A DNA stretch of 64,000 nt from Heracleum sosnowskyi. Taxonomy: Eukaryota; Streptophyta; Magnoliopsida; Apiales; Apiaceae. Below the pieces are notes generated by a model. That model was not told the DNA's origin and searched no databases. It worked only from the letters and a program-made list of their open reading frames with translations. The DNA lies in contig CM061244.1 of NCBI GenBank assembly GCA_030848705.1, positions 112,269,111 to 112,333,110 on the forward strand. The letters run 5' to 3'. Numbering within the stretch: the stretch's first letter is position 1; each line of letters opens with the position of its first letter. The translations under genes and the position numbers were made by a program. Below, in pieces: positions 53,155-63,092 of the stretch.

Positions 53155-53674
53155 ATGTTCAGATTTGCTTGCCGCTGTGTAGTTGTTGGAACTCTTGCCG
53201 CCGGCAGCCGGAGAAGCCCAACTGCTCCTTCCACTACCCCTCCTCCCATCTCTCTTTACCGACCCTACACCACCCCCACTACCCCTCCTTCCATCTCCCT
53301 TTACCGACCTTACACCACCTCAACTCCCCCTCCTCCCTTCTCCGGCGAGGTGAATTCCGGCACTAAAATTGAACGTGAATCTATCCATGACAGAGTTGTT
53401 AGAGCTCTTTCTGAGTTTGAGCAGGTAGTTATTATGTTATATGCTTGTATGTATTTGTTTATGTGATTTAGTTATGTGTTATATTTATGTTTTTTTTTGT
53501 TTTTAGTCTTTCAAGAGCCGAAATGGAAAAGCATTCTTTGTCTTTGCCACTGTTTTGGGTGTGGCAAGTGTGTTGTGGATGGTTGGTTCGGCTATGAAAA
53601 AAATTATTGATATTTTTGCCGGCAAGAATACGGAGCAACGGATGGGCAAGCTCGAAAATATTGCGGAAAATTGA
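53155..53674 (+). CDS. Unit 48: open truncated copy
   Basis: The only exon 1 change is A11V. The intron has an extra AG seven bases before the acceptor AG (TTTTTAGTC), which could compete as an acceptor. Confidence 0.53.
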
Positions 53675-54209
53675 GAATAGAGGGACAACACGCTGATCAG
53701 AATTTACTTACACCTGCTAGTACTACTAAACACTATCCGCCGCTCATCTTACTCCATCTTTTAAGAAAAACTCAAATCTTGGAAATTTCAGAGAATGGGA
53801 CAACCGGCTTCTGTTTCTCTTGGAGAAGCTACTCAAGTGTTTTCACTTGTAAAAAATGACCGCTAGAGATTGACAGGAAGGACAGGGCAGCAGAGATTGA
53901 GACAAGCCCAACATGTGACCTGACTAGTTTTTTTTTTGCTTTCACTGTTTGGTAATGCCATTGTTCTCTTCCCCTGCTTCACATCTTTCCACTTCTGTCA
54001 CCTATACAAACTACCTCCGGATCCTTCGTATTGTTCAACACAGAAAATATATTGGGCTAATTCTATCTTGGCCCAACCATCATTACCAAGGCCCAACCCA
54101 CTCACTTTTCAAGTACTATATAAAACAAAGCAGTAACACACTAACACAGCACATTAAGTAAACAACACTTTCAAGTTTCAACATCACCTCACCTCCCCAA
54201 ACACAAAAA

Positions 54210-54729
54210 ATGTTCAGATTTGCTTGCCGCTGTGTAGTTGCTGGAACTCTTGCCGCCGGTAGCCGGAGAAGTCCAACTGCTCCTTCCACTACCCCTCCTC
54301 CCATCTCTCTTTACCGACCCTACACCACCCCCACTACCCCTCCTTCCATCTCCCTTTACCGACATTACACCACCTCAACTCCCCCTCCTCCCTTCTCCGG
54401 CGAGGTGAATTCCGGCACTAAAATTGAACGTGAATCTATCCATGACAGAGTTGTTAGAGCTCTTTCTGAGTTTGAGCAGGTAGTTATTATGTTATATGCT
54501 TGTATGTATTTGTTTATGTGATTTAGTTATGTTTTATATTTATGTTTTTTTTTGTTTTTAATCTTTCAAGAGTCGAAATGGAAAAGCATTCTTTGTCTTT
54601 GCCACTGTTTTGGGTGTGGCAAGTGTGTTGTGGATGGTTGGTTCGGCTATGAAAAAAATTATTGATATTTTTGCCGGCAAGAATACGGAGCAACGGATGG
54701 GCAAACTCGAAAATATTGCGGAAAATTGA
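54210..54729 (+). CDS. Unit 49: open truncated copy
   Basis: P52H is in the second repeat of the Pro-rich segment. Exon 2 starts AGT CGA, a silent change, and stays open. Confidence 0.53.
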
Positions 54730-55264
54730 GAATAGAGGGACAACACGCTGATCAGAATTTACTTACACCTGCTAGTACTACTAAACACTATCCGCCGCTC
54801 ATCTTACTCCATCTTTTAAGAAAAACTCAAATCTTGGAAATTTCAGAGAATGGGACAACCGGCTTCTGTTTCTCTTGGAGAAGCTACTCAAGTGTTTTCA
54901 CTTGTAAAAAATGACCGCTAGAGATTGACAGGAAGGACAGGGCAGCAGAGATTGAGACAAGCCCAACATGTGACCTGACCAGTTTTTTTTTTGCTTTCAC
55001 TGTTTGGTAATGCCATTGTTCTCTTCCCCTGCTACACATCTTTCCACTTCTGTCACCTATACAAACTACCTCCGGATCCTTCGTATTGTTCAACACAGAA
55101 AATATATTGGGCTAATTCTATCTTGGCCCAACCATCATTACCAAGGCCCAACCCACTCACTTTTCAAGTACTATATAAAACAAAGCAGTAACACACTAAC
55201 ACAGCACATTAAGTAAACAACACTTTCAAGTTTCAACATCACCTCACCTCCCCAAACACAAAAA

Positions 55265-55950
55265 ATGTTCAGATTTGCTTGCCGCTGTGTAGTTGCTGGA
55301 ACTCTTGCCGCCGGCAGCCGGAGAAGCCCAACTGCTCCTTCCACTACCCCTCCTCCCATCTCTCTTTACCGACCCTACACCACCCCCACTACCCCTCCTT
55401 CCATCTCCCTTTACCGACCCTACACCACCTCAACTCCCCCTCCTCCCTTCTCCGGCGAGGTGAATTCCGGCACTAAAATGGAACGTGAATCTATCCATGA
55501 CAGAGTTGTTAGAGCTCTTTCTGAGTTTGAGCAGGTAGTTATTATGTTATATGCTTGTATGTATTTGTTTATGTGATTTAGTTATGTGTTATATTTATGT
55601 TTTTTTTTTGTTTTTAATCTTTCAAAAGCCGAAATGGAAAAGCATTCTTTGTCTTTGCCACTGTTTTGGGTGTGGCAAGTGTGTTGTGGATGGTTGGTTC
55701 GGCTATGAAAAAAATTATTGATATTTTTGCCGGCAAGAATACAGAGCAACGGATGGGCAAGCTCGAAAATATTGCGGAAAATGTGGAGTTTGATGTGATG
55801 AAAACAAGGGAGGAAGTAATTGAGGTTAACCAGAATGTTAAAATTCTGCTCAAGCTTATGAGAATTATGATGAAAAATTGGTATGCAAAAGAACAAAGTG
55901 AGGTCAAGGATGGTGTGAAGGCTGTTGAAGATGGTAAAGGTCGAGGGTGA
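55265..55950 (+). CDS. Unit 50: parent gene with full 3' end; small predicted organelle membrane protein, acceptor site changed
   Basis: This is the only copy with the whole of exon 2. Exon 1 (55265-55534) encodes the 90-residue presequence and Pro-rich part; the donor is at 55535. Using the exon boundary of the other units, exon 2 (55627-55950) encodes 107 residues: membrane helix, charged helix, then 55 residues found nowhere else in the window, ending in a Lys/Glu-rich tail. Total inferred length is 197. After the helix, residues 127-175 have a pattern suited to a coiled coil. I do not recognise the family. The base before exon 2 (55626) is A in place of G, so the shared acceptor AG is lost; the next AG, two bases on (55627-55628), shifts the frame if the CAG/GTAGTT donor is used. 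A phase-2 donor such as GTATTT further into the intron would restore it. Promoter elements are those of the array unit. Confidence 0.6.
55779..55782. other. Right breakpoint of the amplified unit (AAAT)
   Basis: Exon 2 of unit 50 continues GCGGAAAAT then GTGGAG, whereas every other unit switches after the same AAAT to TGAGAATAG. This fixes the 3' breakpoint in the codon for residue 142 and shows that unit 50 carries the original 3' sequence. Confidence 0.8.
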
Positions 55951-56752
55951 AAGATGGTGATGGTTAGTGACTAGTTAAGTTAGTAAATTAAGAGTACAAA
56001 GTGCTCTATCTTTTGTGATTGAAATGGGATTAATGGAATGTTGTAGTTAATAGAGCTAGTGGAGTAGTATTAATTAACGTAAAAAATGCTCGTGTTTTGT
56101 TTAGGGGCCGGTTAATATTTGCTGATGTTAAGGAATTGAAGGTGTGTTGAGTTGAGTAGTATAGAAAATGGAACTGAAGTTGGGGGTTTAGTTTGGGATT
56201 TACCAAAATATTCATGGACATCGTGTGTCAATGTATTATGAATGGTAATTTGTATTGTCATCCATTTCGATTGAATGAATATAACCAAACTTAAATTAGA
56301 TTCGAATTTAGTTTTGTGTTGAACTTTTAAAGTCCCAACAGAATTCAGGTTAGCCTTTTTAACAAACTCGATCCAAAGCTCACTCTCAATAATGTCCATT
56401 CAACGGTGATTGTCCCAACTTATTTTTCTTTTTTAATTGTTCATGTGTATGTTATTTTTGACCCAAATTTTAGTGATCGGTTTATAAATAAGCCCTTTTT
56501 ATATGATTGGTTTAGCACCGCTATTTGTTTGTGAAATTGATCAGACTCAACTCAAATCTAGCACTACTTTGGTTTTGGTTTATGTTTGAATTTTGATTCT
56601 TCATTTTGATAAAACTCAAGGTGCACACTGGCAAATTCTTCCTCCGTTGTACGAGTCCTTTCTGAAAGTTATCTTTTTAGCGTTTGGTTTTCTAATCTGT
56701 TGGTGTTTTTTAATATATTTATAAGTTTTTATCTTTCCACATTGAAATTCTA
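55951..56752. other. Spacer: 3' UTR of the parent gene and intergenic DNA, no other gene seen
   Basis: The first few hundred bases after the stop at 55950 should hold the parent gene's 3' UTR and poly(A) region, absent from all other units. I see no canonical AATAAA; AT-rich near-variants are too common to choose among. The part near 56600-56752 may be the LINE 5' UTR. Short minus-strand open frames here have no supporting features. Confidence 0.5.
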
Positions 56753-58059
56753 ATGGCTAGTTCTTCGAGAGGAAAAAACATAATGGAAAGCTATGCAAAC
56801 CTAGCGATTGATGATGATGAGGGAGGAGGACTGATTTTGGAAGAAATCCCGAAGGAAGCGGTTAAGTTCGAGTATGATCGCTGTCTAATCAGAAGTTTTA
56901 TGACAAATAAGAAGATTAATTTTCTGGCAATGCAGGACACACTGGCATAAATATGGAGACCAGTGAAAGATGTCTTCATGGAGGAAACGAATATTCCAAA
57001 CATTTTCTTGTTTAAATTCTTTCATGATCTTGATATTCAAAGGGTTTTGGACGATGGCCCGTGGACTTTCAATCAACAAGTTCTTTTGCTTAAGAAGTTG
57101 GAAAAGGAGGAGCAGTTGCAAATAATAAAACTATCAGAGTTATTCATTTGGCTCCAGGTGTATGATTTGCCCATTGGGTTCAATTCAGAATGTATTCATA
57201 TATCCATTGGCAATTATGTGGGGAGGTTTTTGGCATCTGATCCAAAAAACTTTCAAGGTTTATGGAGGAACTATATAAGAATCAAGGTAGCCATTGATAT
57301 GGGTCGTCCTTTAAAAGATAGAATGTGTATAAAGAAGAGGGGAGGAGAATGGATGTGGTTGTCGTTTAAGTATGAAAGATTGCCGACCTTTTGCTTCTTT
57401 TGTGGATTGATTGGTCATTCAGATCGGTTCTGTGAGAAGTTATTTGACAGTCAGGATGGAACAGAGATGAGGAAGTATGATAACTCTCTTAGAGCGATGT
57501 CTAGGAAACAAAATTTTAATCGAGAAAACCAATGGATTCGCAATGCTGAAGGAGGTAAAGTAATTCCGGTAAAGGAGGGGGCCGTAGATGAGAAGCAAGA
57601 TGTTGATAACATGAGGGAGGAGAGACAAGGAAATCATTTTCTGGTGAGCAATACGACGGCTGAATTGGAAGGGAGGATGGAGAGGAAGGGTGGCGAGATT
57701 GGTGGCAATGATAAACACAATCCCCTGATTTAGGGATTGAAAATAACTTAGTTGGTGATAATAGCATGAAAGGCGGATGAGTGAAGATAGGAAGTGGGTA
57801 TACTGAAATCGTGGAATTTCAAAATCAAAAAGCTGGCCAGATTTCAAATGCTAATCAGGCGGGAGTAATTAAAATGGACAATGGGCTTATCATTATGGAT
57901 CCTAAAAGACGAAGAGTGGATGGGTTAAATAATGATGGTCCAGGCATAGTAAAAGCCCAGGAGGATATCATGATGTTAGAGATACAAGAACCTGAAGCTC
58001 AGAACCAAAAATACGAGTTAAAGGCGGGTGCTGCAAGGCAGGGCCGCCTAGAATTATGA
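56753..58059 (+). pseudogene. LINE ORF1 (DUF4283-like with CCHC zinc knuckle), broken
   Basis: The N-terminal half resembles the DUF4283 domain of plant retroelement ORF1 proteins, including a DGPWTFNQQ segment. A zinc knuckle follows near 57390-57435 with CX2CX4HX4C spacing (CFFCGLIGHSDRFC). A KRRR basic stretch near 57905 may be a nuclear signal. The frame is broken by TAA at 56948-56950, a +1 shift near 57731, and TGA at 57778-57780, then continues to 58059. The family role is RNA binding in the retrotransposon particle. Confidence 0.78.
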
Positions 58060-60590
58060 ATGTGCTCAGTTGGAACTGTCGAGGTGTAGGTCTTCCCTCG
58101 AGCATTCGGTTCCTTAAAGACGTTATACGTCAAGAAAGACCTTCAGTCATTTTTTTGCGTAAAACTAAAGATAATAAAGGAAAGATGGAGAGTTTAAGAA
58201 GAGCTTTGCAATTTGATGGGTTACTCTCTGTTGACTCTCAAGGCAAAAGCGGAGGGTTGGCTTTATTATGGAAGGTTAAAGACCGGATTCAGCTTCATAG
58301 TTGGTCTCGCAATCATATCGATGTGGAAGTCAAAGTGGACGGTAAGCAAGCGTGGAGATTATCGGGAATTTATGGGGAGCCAGACAGAAACCAAAGGAGA
58401 AAGACTTGGGATCTTTTGAGGAATCTAGCAAGGGATTCAAATCTTCCTTGGTGTGCCATAGGAGACCTGAATAATGTGTTTACTCAACAAGATAAAAAGG
58501 GAGGAGCTCCCTACCCGAGTTGGTTAATTGAGGGCTTCAATGAAGTATTGGTGGAGACGGGGTTGATTGACTTGGATTTAGTTGGACATCAGTTCACATG
58601 GGAAAGGGGAAGAGGAACCTCAACATGGACTGAAGTCCGCTTAGACATGGAATTAACCACATTACCGTGGCTTAATATGGTCCCACTGGTCAAGCTGTAT
58701 AACTTGGAGGGTTCGTCATCTGATCATAGTCCCATAATGTTGGTCCCAGAAGCTTGTGAAAAGCTGGTGAGACAAAGGAAGTTCAAATTTGAAAACACTT
58801 GGCTTACAGAGCCAATTTGTCGACAACTGGTGTTAGAAAGTTGGGACAACGAGAATAGGGATGGCATTCAGAGGAAAATCAAAAACTGTGGAGAAAAATT
58901 GTATCAATGGGGTAAAGAGTTGACTGGAAAATTTGGTGAAAGAATTAAGAACTGTAAAAGGGAGATGAGAAGGCTGAGAAAGTTCAGAGATGCTAACTCG
59001 ATTCAGAAATATAAAGAGACAAAGGACAAATTGTTTCTTATACTAGAGAAAAAGGAGATTTACTGGAGGCAACGATCTAAGCAGCTGTGGTTACATTCCG
59101 GTGACAAAAATACCAGATATTTTCATGCCTCGGCAAGTGTTAGACGGAGAAATAATCAGATTCACAGGTTAAGAAATGGGGAAGGAAACTGGGTTGGGTG
59201 GGAAGATGGGCTACCTGAGCATATTACAGAATACTATAACCACTTATTTACAGCTACACAGTCCAGTTGGCATGAGGTTGTTGATGGGGTTGATACTAAA
59301 ATAACTGCAGCTAAGAATCTAGATCTTCTATAGCGGGTAACGGATGAAGAAGTCAAGTTTGCCTTGTTTCAGATGAATCCGGACAAAGCGCCGGGTCCGG
59401 ATGGAATGACTCCAGTGTTTTATCAAAAGCATTGGGAGATAGTGGGAAAAGATGTGATTAGGTTGGTCAGAACGTTTTTCCACGAGGGGGTTATGCCAAA
59501 GGGTTTAAATGAAACTAATATTGTTCTTATTCCGAAAAAGAAATGTTCGGTTAGTGTGGGAGATCTTAGACCCATATCCCTGTGCAATATACTAGTCAAA
59601 ATCATTACCAAAGTAATGGCAAATTGTATGAAGAACATGCTTGATCAGGTGGTTTCTGAATGTCAGAGTGCCTTTATTCCGGGAAGATCGATCACAGATA
59701 ATATTATGGTTGGTTATGAAATGATTCATTACCTTAAAAGGAAAAGAAGAGGTAATGATGGTTGTATGGCCCTTAAGATCGACATGAGTAAAGCTTACGA
59801 CAGGATTGAATGGGATTATTTACGAGCACTGCTTTGTAAGATGGGCTTTCATGATTGGTGGGTGCACCTGATTCTTCAATGTGTTAGCTCAGTATCATAT
59901 AACATTACTCATGGGTTTAGAGAAATGTGTCATGTCATTCCAAGTAGAGGCCTTCGACAAGGTGACCCGTTATCGTCATATCTTTTTATACTCTGTGCTG
60001 AAGGGCTTTCTGTGTTACTTCGGAAATATGAGTCTCAACGATTAATTCATGGCATAAAGGTGTGTCGTCAAGACCCAACTGTTAATCATTTGCTTTTTGC
60101 TGACGACAGTAATCTATTTTGTAAGTCAAATGAGACTGAAGCTTTGAACATGGTAGACCTTCTCCAAGTGTTTGAAGAAGCCTCGGGGCAGCATGTAAAC
60201 TTGATAAAGTCCTCAGTAGTTTTTAGTACAAATGTTAGTAAGGAAGGCAAGGAAAGGATATGTCAAGCTTTGTAGATGAAGGAAGCTGATGGTTCAGTAA
60301 CTTATTTTGGGTTACCAAACATGGTAGGTCGTAGTAAATCAAGAGTGTTGGGTTTCTTGAAGGAAAAAATGAAGCAAAGGGTTCAAGCCTGGAAGGAGAA
60401 GTGGATTTCGCAAGCTGGCAAAGAAATTCTAATAAAGAATGTGGCACAAGCTATTCCTACCTACGCAATGAATATATTTCTACTTCCGTTGGAAATTACT
60501 AAAGATTTTGAAAGGAGTTTATCCAGGTACTGGTGGGGTGTTAAAGAAAATGCGAAATCGCGCATTATTTGGATGAACTGGTTTTTGTCT
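56753..60590 (+). mobile_element. Degenerate plant LINE (L1-type), 3' end missing
   Basis: ORF1 with a zinc knuckle and ORF2 with endonuclease and reverse transcriptase follow one another on the plus strand, overlapping by ATGA, as in plant L1 elements. At least four in-frame stops and one frameshift make it inactive. ORF2 breaks off after the reverse transcriptase, where a minus-strand gag begins, so the RNase H or Cys-rich end, 3' UTR and poly(A) tail are missing. LINE copies usually lose 5' sequence, so this loss points to a later deletion or recombination. Confidence 0.85.
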
Positions 60591-60593
60591 TGA
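58056..60593 (+). pseudogene. LINE ORF2 (endonuclease and reverse transcriptase), broken
   Basis: It begins MNVLSWNCRG, the usual start of the apurinic-type endonuclease in plant LINEs. GDLNN (for GDFN) and SDHSPI (Asp at 58722, His at 58725) are present. The expected catalytic Glu of the F-L-x-E-T-K motif is Lys (58161-58163). The reverse transcriptase has PGPDG, DMSKAYD (near 59781), GLRQGDPLS and FADD (60096-60107). TAG codons interrupt the same frame at 59331-59333 and 60273-60275. The frame ends at about 60590 inside the region following the thumb. Confidence 0.85.
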
Positions 60594-61913
60594 CACGGCA
60601 TGACCATGGGTGGTTTGGAATTGGTGCTCATGGATGGGCCTCTGAGTGTGGTGGAAGGTGAAACACTCCTTCTGGAAGTAAGGCTTTGGTTGGGGAGGAT
60701 TCCTTGTTTGTTTCATGACTCTCATGGCCTCCGTCTCAGTGATGAAGTGAGAAGCCAATTCGTATGCTCTGGCTAGCGTAGTGGGCTTGTGTTCCATGAG
60801 CTTGCAAATATATCTTTCACAATCATAAGGGTCTAGACCCCTTCTTAGATGCACTAATGCTTCCGTCTCATTCATTGATACCACTTTGTTTACCGCCTCC
60901 TTGAACCTCTTTAGATAACTTTCAAGTGTCTCTCCACTCTTTTGGGCTATGGTCTCAAGGAAGACAGTGTGCACTTTATGTGGTTTATTTGCCTTAAACT
61001 TATTCAGAAAAGCTTTTTTGAAATCAGCCCATGTGTCAATGGTCCTGGGAGGAAGCCTACAAAACCATCGCTACGCACTTCCTCTCAAGGTGGAAGCAAA
61101 GAATCTGCAACATGTCAAGTCCCGGTACCCATAGAAAAGGGCTATTTGATCAAAATAACTCAAGTTCTTTTCCGAGTCTCCGTTACCATCATATGAGTCC
61201 AAGTGGGAGTGTTTCAAATGCGTTTGTTTACTCTCATCTTCTAGTCTTTTGGAGAAAGGAGATTCTCCCGGACTAGCTGAAACTTCTCCTTCAACTTTGC
61301 GCTTTAACTCCATGAGAGTTTGGAGGATTTCTTGTTGAGAGCTGCCATCACCTCCCACCGGGGTGGGTTCGAGAGTCCTGTCCCTTTCCTTCTCTTGGTA
61401 GAATTCATCTTCCAGTCTTCGTTTTTCCCTTTTGTACTCGACCCTTTTGTCCTCAATTTGATGTCTTAAGTCCCGTATTCTTCGATTTTCCATCCATGTC
61501 TCGGGACGGTGGTGAGGATTATCATGGCGGACATGTTGAGTGTTTTGGGAAGAATTGAGACGAGAGAAAACGGATTTTGTTGTCCTTGGCCTTTTGGTGC
61601 CATTGTTGATAGCACTATGTGCTTCATCCTCGTGGGGAGGTGGTTCCCGTCTCCCTTTAGACTGAGGTGGGTCAATTTGCTGGTTGGGGTGTTGGAGATT
61701 GGCAGCAACATTGAGAAGGAAATCTATTTGATTTGGAGCGAAACTTGTTAAGTCCAAGTTGAGAAGAGGGTTTCCGTCCCTTGTTCCAACTCTTTGGAGG
61801 ATGGGTTCACTATGGTGAGAGGCATCAGGAATCGTCTCATAATGATTGTCTTGAAGTTGTTCCTCATCTGGCATGTTTTTTACTTGTAACCTTGTATTCT
61901 TCGACGGACCCAT
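60594..61913 (-). pseudogene. Ty3/gypsy gag, one in-frame stop and no C-terminus
   Basis: The frame starts at 61913. The first about 230 residues are polar, with an Arg/Glu-rich helical stretch. Then comes the retrotransposon gag core (PF03732-like), recognisable from HLKHSHLDSYDG, SYFDQIALFYGY, FASTLRGSA and, further on, SYLKRFKEAVNKV. TAG at 61071-61073 follows GSA where family members read Gln, so it is a C to T change; the same frame continues to about 60594, where LINE sequence in reverse orientation follows. The zinc knuckle expected after the core is missing. Confidence 0.8.
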
Positions 61914-62071
61914 TGAGAAGGATTTGTGACTAAAATTCTCTTATATGCTTGGACGTCGATTAATTCTCAGGAATCAAAGGATGCCCAAACACCAAAAGTA
62001 AGTTACTTCTTGTAAAATTGGAAAGGATTGAGGGTTTCTATAAGGAAAATTCCCCTCCTTCAAGTGCCAAA
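61914..62071 (-). other. Retrotransposon leader with possible primer binding site
   Basis: On the minus strand the sequence after the LTR end is TT then TGGCACTTGAAGG. A site starting TGG two bases after the LTR is the expected position of a tRNA primer binding site. I do not recognise the matching tRNA, so this is tentative. Confidence 0.35.
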
Positions 62072-62363
62072 TGATAATGCTCCTTACTCCACTCTACCGC
62101 ACTTGTCCCTCTTCCGGCAATGCTTGGTCGGGGATGTGGTGTAGCTGTCGGAAGGGAGTCTGCAAAACAATGCCTGACCGGGGGTGCTGGCCGTCAAGCA
62201 CCTCCGGCGTGAGAGTAAGTAACTTGGTGGTGGAGAATAACAAGAAACAATATCAGAAAATATACTTCCGGTGACTGAGTTTTAGAGAGCGTTTTGTGAA
62301 ATGTGAGAGTGAATGTGTGTGAATGTAAAAACTAGAACCCCTGCATATGTGAGGCTGCTTGAG

Positions 62364-62371
62364 TATTTATA
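62364..62371 (-). promoter_or_regulatory. LTR TATA box
   Basis: The minus strand reads TATAAATA, about 290 bp before the inner LTR end and 450 bp before gag. It suits the U3/R border of the LTR and would direct transcription leftward through gag. Confidence 0.5.
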
Positions 62372-62620
62372 AGGTTTAGTGTTACCTTCCCTTGTCCCCT
62401 GGTCCGGAAGGATGCTCCCTTCCTTGTGACAGGTGTGAGTTGACGTAAGAGTGTTGGAGAAGGGAGCAGCTTTTGCCCAAGAGGTGGAAGGTGCTGGAGG
62501 AAGGAACTATCTTTGGTTCGGAAGAGAAAGTATTGCCTTCACTTATTTTCCTTAGTCCACTTTGATGTGACAAGTTGTCCATTGAATATTTCCGGGACGT
62601 AGTCGTACCGGGCAGGCAAA

Positions 62621-62864
62621 GAGACTTCTTCCGGGCAAAGAGACTTCTTCCGGGCTAAGAGACTTCTTCCGGGCGATGAGACTTCTTCCGGGCCAGTGAG
62701 ACTTCTTCCGGGCAAATAGACTACTTCTGGGCTAAGAGACTTCTTCCGGGCTAAGAGACTTCTTCCGGGCAAAGAGACTATTTCCGGGCTAAGAGACTTC
62801 TTCCGGGCAAAGAGACTTCTTCCGGGCAAAGAGACTTCTTCCGGGCTAAGAGACTTCTTCCGGG
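62621..62864. repeat. About 13 copies of a 19-bp tandem repeat in the LTR U3
   Basis: Units of the form GAGACTTCTTCCGGGCAAA, with CTAA, CGAT, CCAGT and other variants in the last bases, follow each other directly. U3 repeats of this kind often act as enhancer-like modules in plant LTRs, but no known factor site is evident. The open frame read through it is only a translation of the repeat. Confidence 0.85.
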
Positions 62865-62995
62865 AGGGTATTAACATTTCCCCCCACTCCTTCGACTTAC
62901 TTTAGTGGGTTGGAGGAGTAAATGCATACCATTGATGGGATTCTTGAGATTAATGACTTCAACGGCTCTTTTACAACGTCTAGCTGGTGAGGCCC

Positions 62996-63003
62996 TATAA
63001 ATA
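62996..63003 (+). promoter_or_regulatory. TATA box of the GRF zinc-finger gene
   Basis: TATAAATA lies 97 bp before the chosen start codon and 120 bp outside the LTR end, a normal plant core promoter distance. Confidence 0.5.
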
Positions 63004-63092
63004 CCTGTGTTGTATCAAAGTGCTTGATTGTCTTGCTTTCTTGAAATCTTTTGTCTCTTCTTTCCTTTGTGCAGGTCTTGAAAGGTTCCCTC

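Larger units (their letters stand above)
3044..55782 (+). repeat. 50-copy tandem array of a promoter plus truncated gene (about 1,055-bp unit)
   Basis: Fifty head-to-tail units start at 3044, 4099, 5153, 6207, 7262 and so on to 54727. Most are 1,054-1,057 bp; units 17, 20 and 22 are 1,048-1,049 and unit 26 is 1,045. All are in the same orientation and differ by roughly a percent. Each holds about 538 bp of upstream and 5' UTR sequence, exon 1, an intron, and part of exon 2. No poly(A) region is included, because the unit ends inside exon 2 and the next promoter follows at once. The single full 3' end is in unit 50. This is a genic amplification, unlike classic satellite DNA: the unit has a clear functional anatomy and defined parental breakpoints on both sides. 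Confidence 0.97.
60591..62876 (-). mobile_element. Ty3/gypsy retrotransposon fragment: 5' LTR, leader and gag
   Basis: Reading on the minus strand from 62876: LTR, a leader of about 158 bp, then gag to about 60594. Protease, reverse transcriptase, integrase and the 3' LTR are absent. The break coincides with the break in the LINE, so a single recombination or deletion may have removed the ends of both. Confidence 0.78.
62072..62876 (-). repeat. 5' LTR of the gypsy fragment (805 bp)
   Basis: The plus strand reads TGATAATGC at 62072 and GTATTAACA at the other end (62868-62876). The ends form an imperfect inverted repeat with TG and CA termini (TGTTAATAC against TGATAATGC, 7 of 9). The minus-strand TATA box and a short tandem repeat lie inside. 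No second LTR is present for a direct check, so the boundaries rest on the termini and the gag position. Confidence 0.6.

Noticed and set aside
3296..55250. Recurrent 60-104 codon open frames in the promoter part and on the minus strand of every unit
   Set aside because: They are shadows of the repeated sequence: they overlap promoter elements, the exon in other frames or the intron, and many begin at non-ATG codons. Their conservation only reflects the repeat.
3044..55782. CRISPR-like or classic satellite array
   Set aside because: Units of about 1,055 bp are contiguous with no spacers, and they contain a promoter, exons and a spliceable intron, so neither description fits.
56030..56399. 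Minus-strand frames of 63-95 codons between the parent gene and the LINE
   Set aside because: There is no recognisable domain, promoter or splice context, and the composition matches the AT-rich spacer.
60942..61276. Plus-strand frames of 61-84 codons opposite gag
   Set aside because: They lie antisense to a recognisable gag coding frame and have no features of their own.
62539..62877. 112-residue minus-strand frame with repeated SLSPEEVSLPGR-like segments
   Set aside because: It is a direct translation of the 19-bp LTR repeat and has no other gene features.
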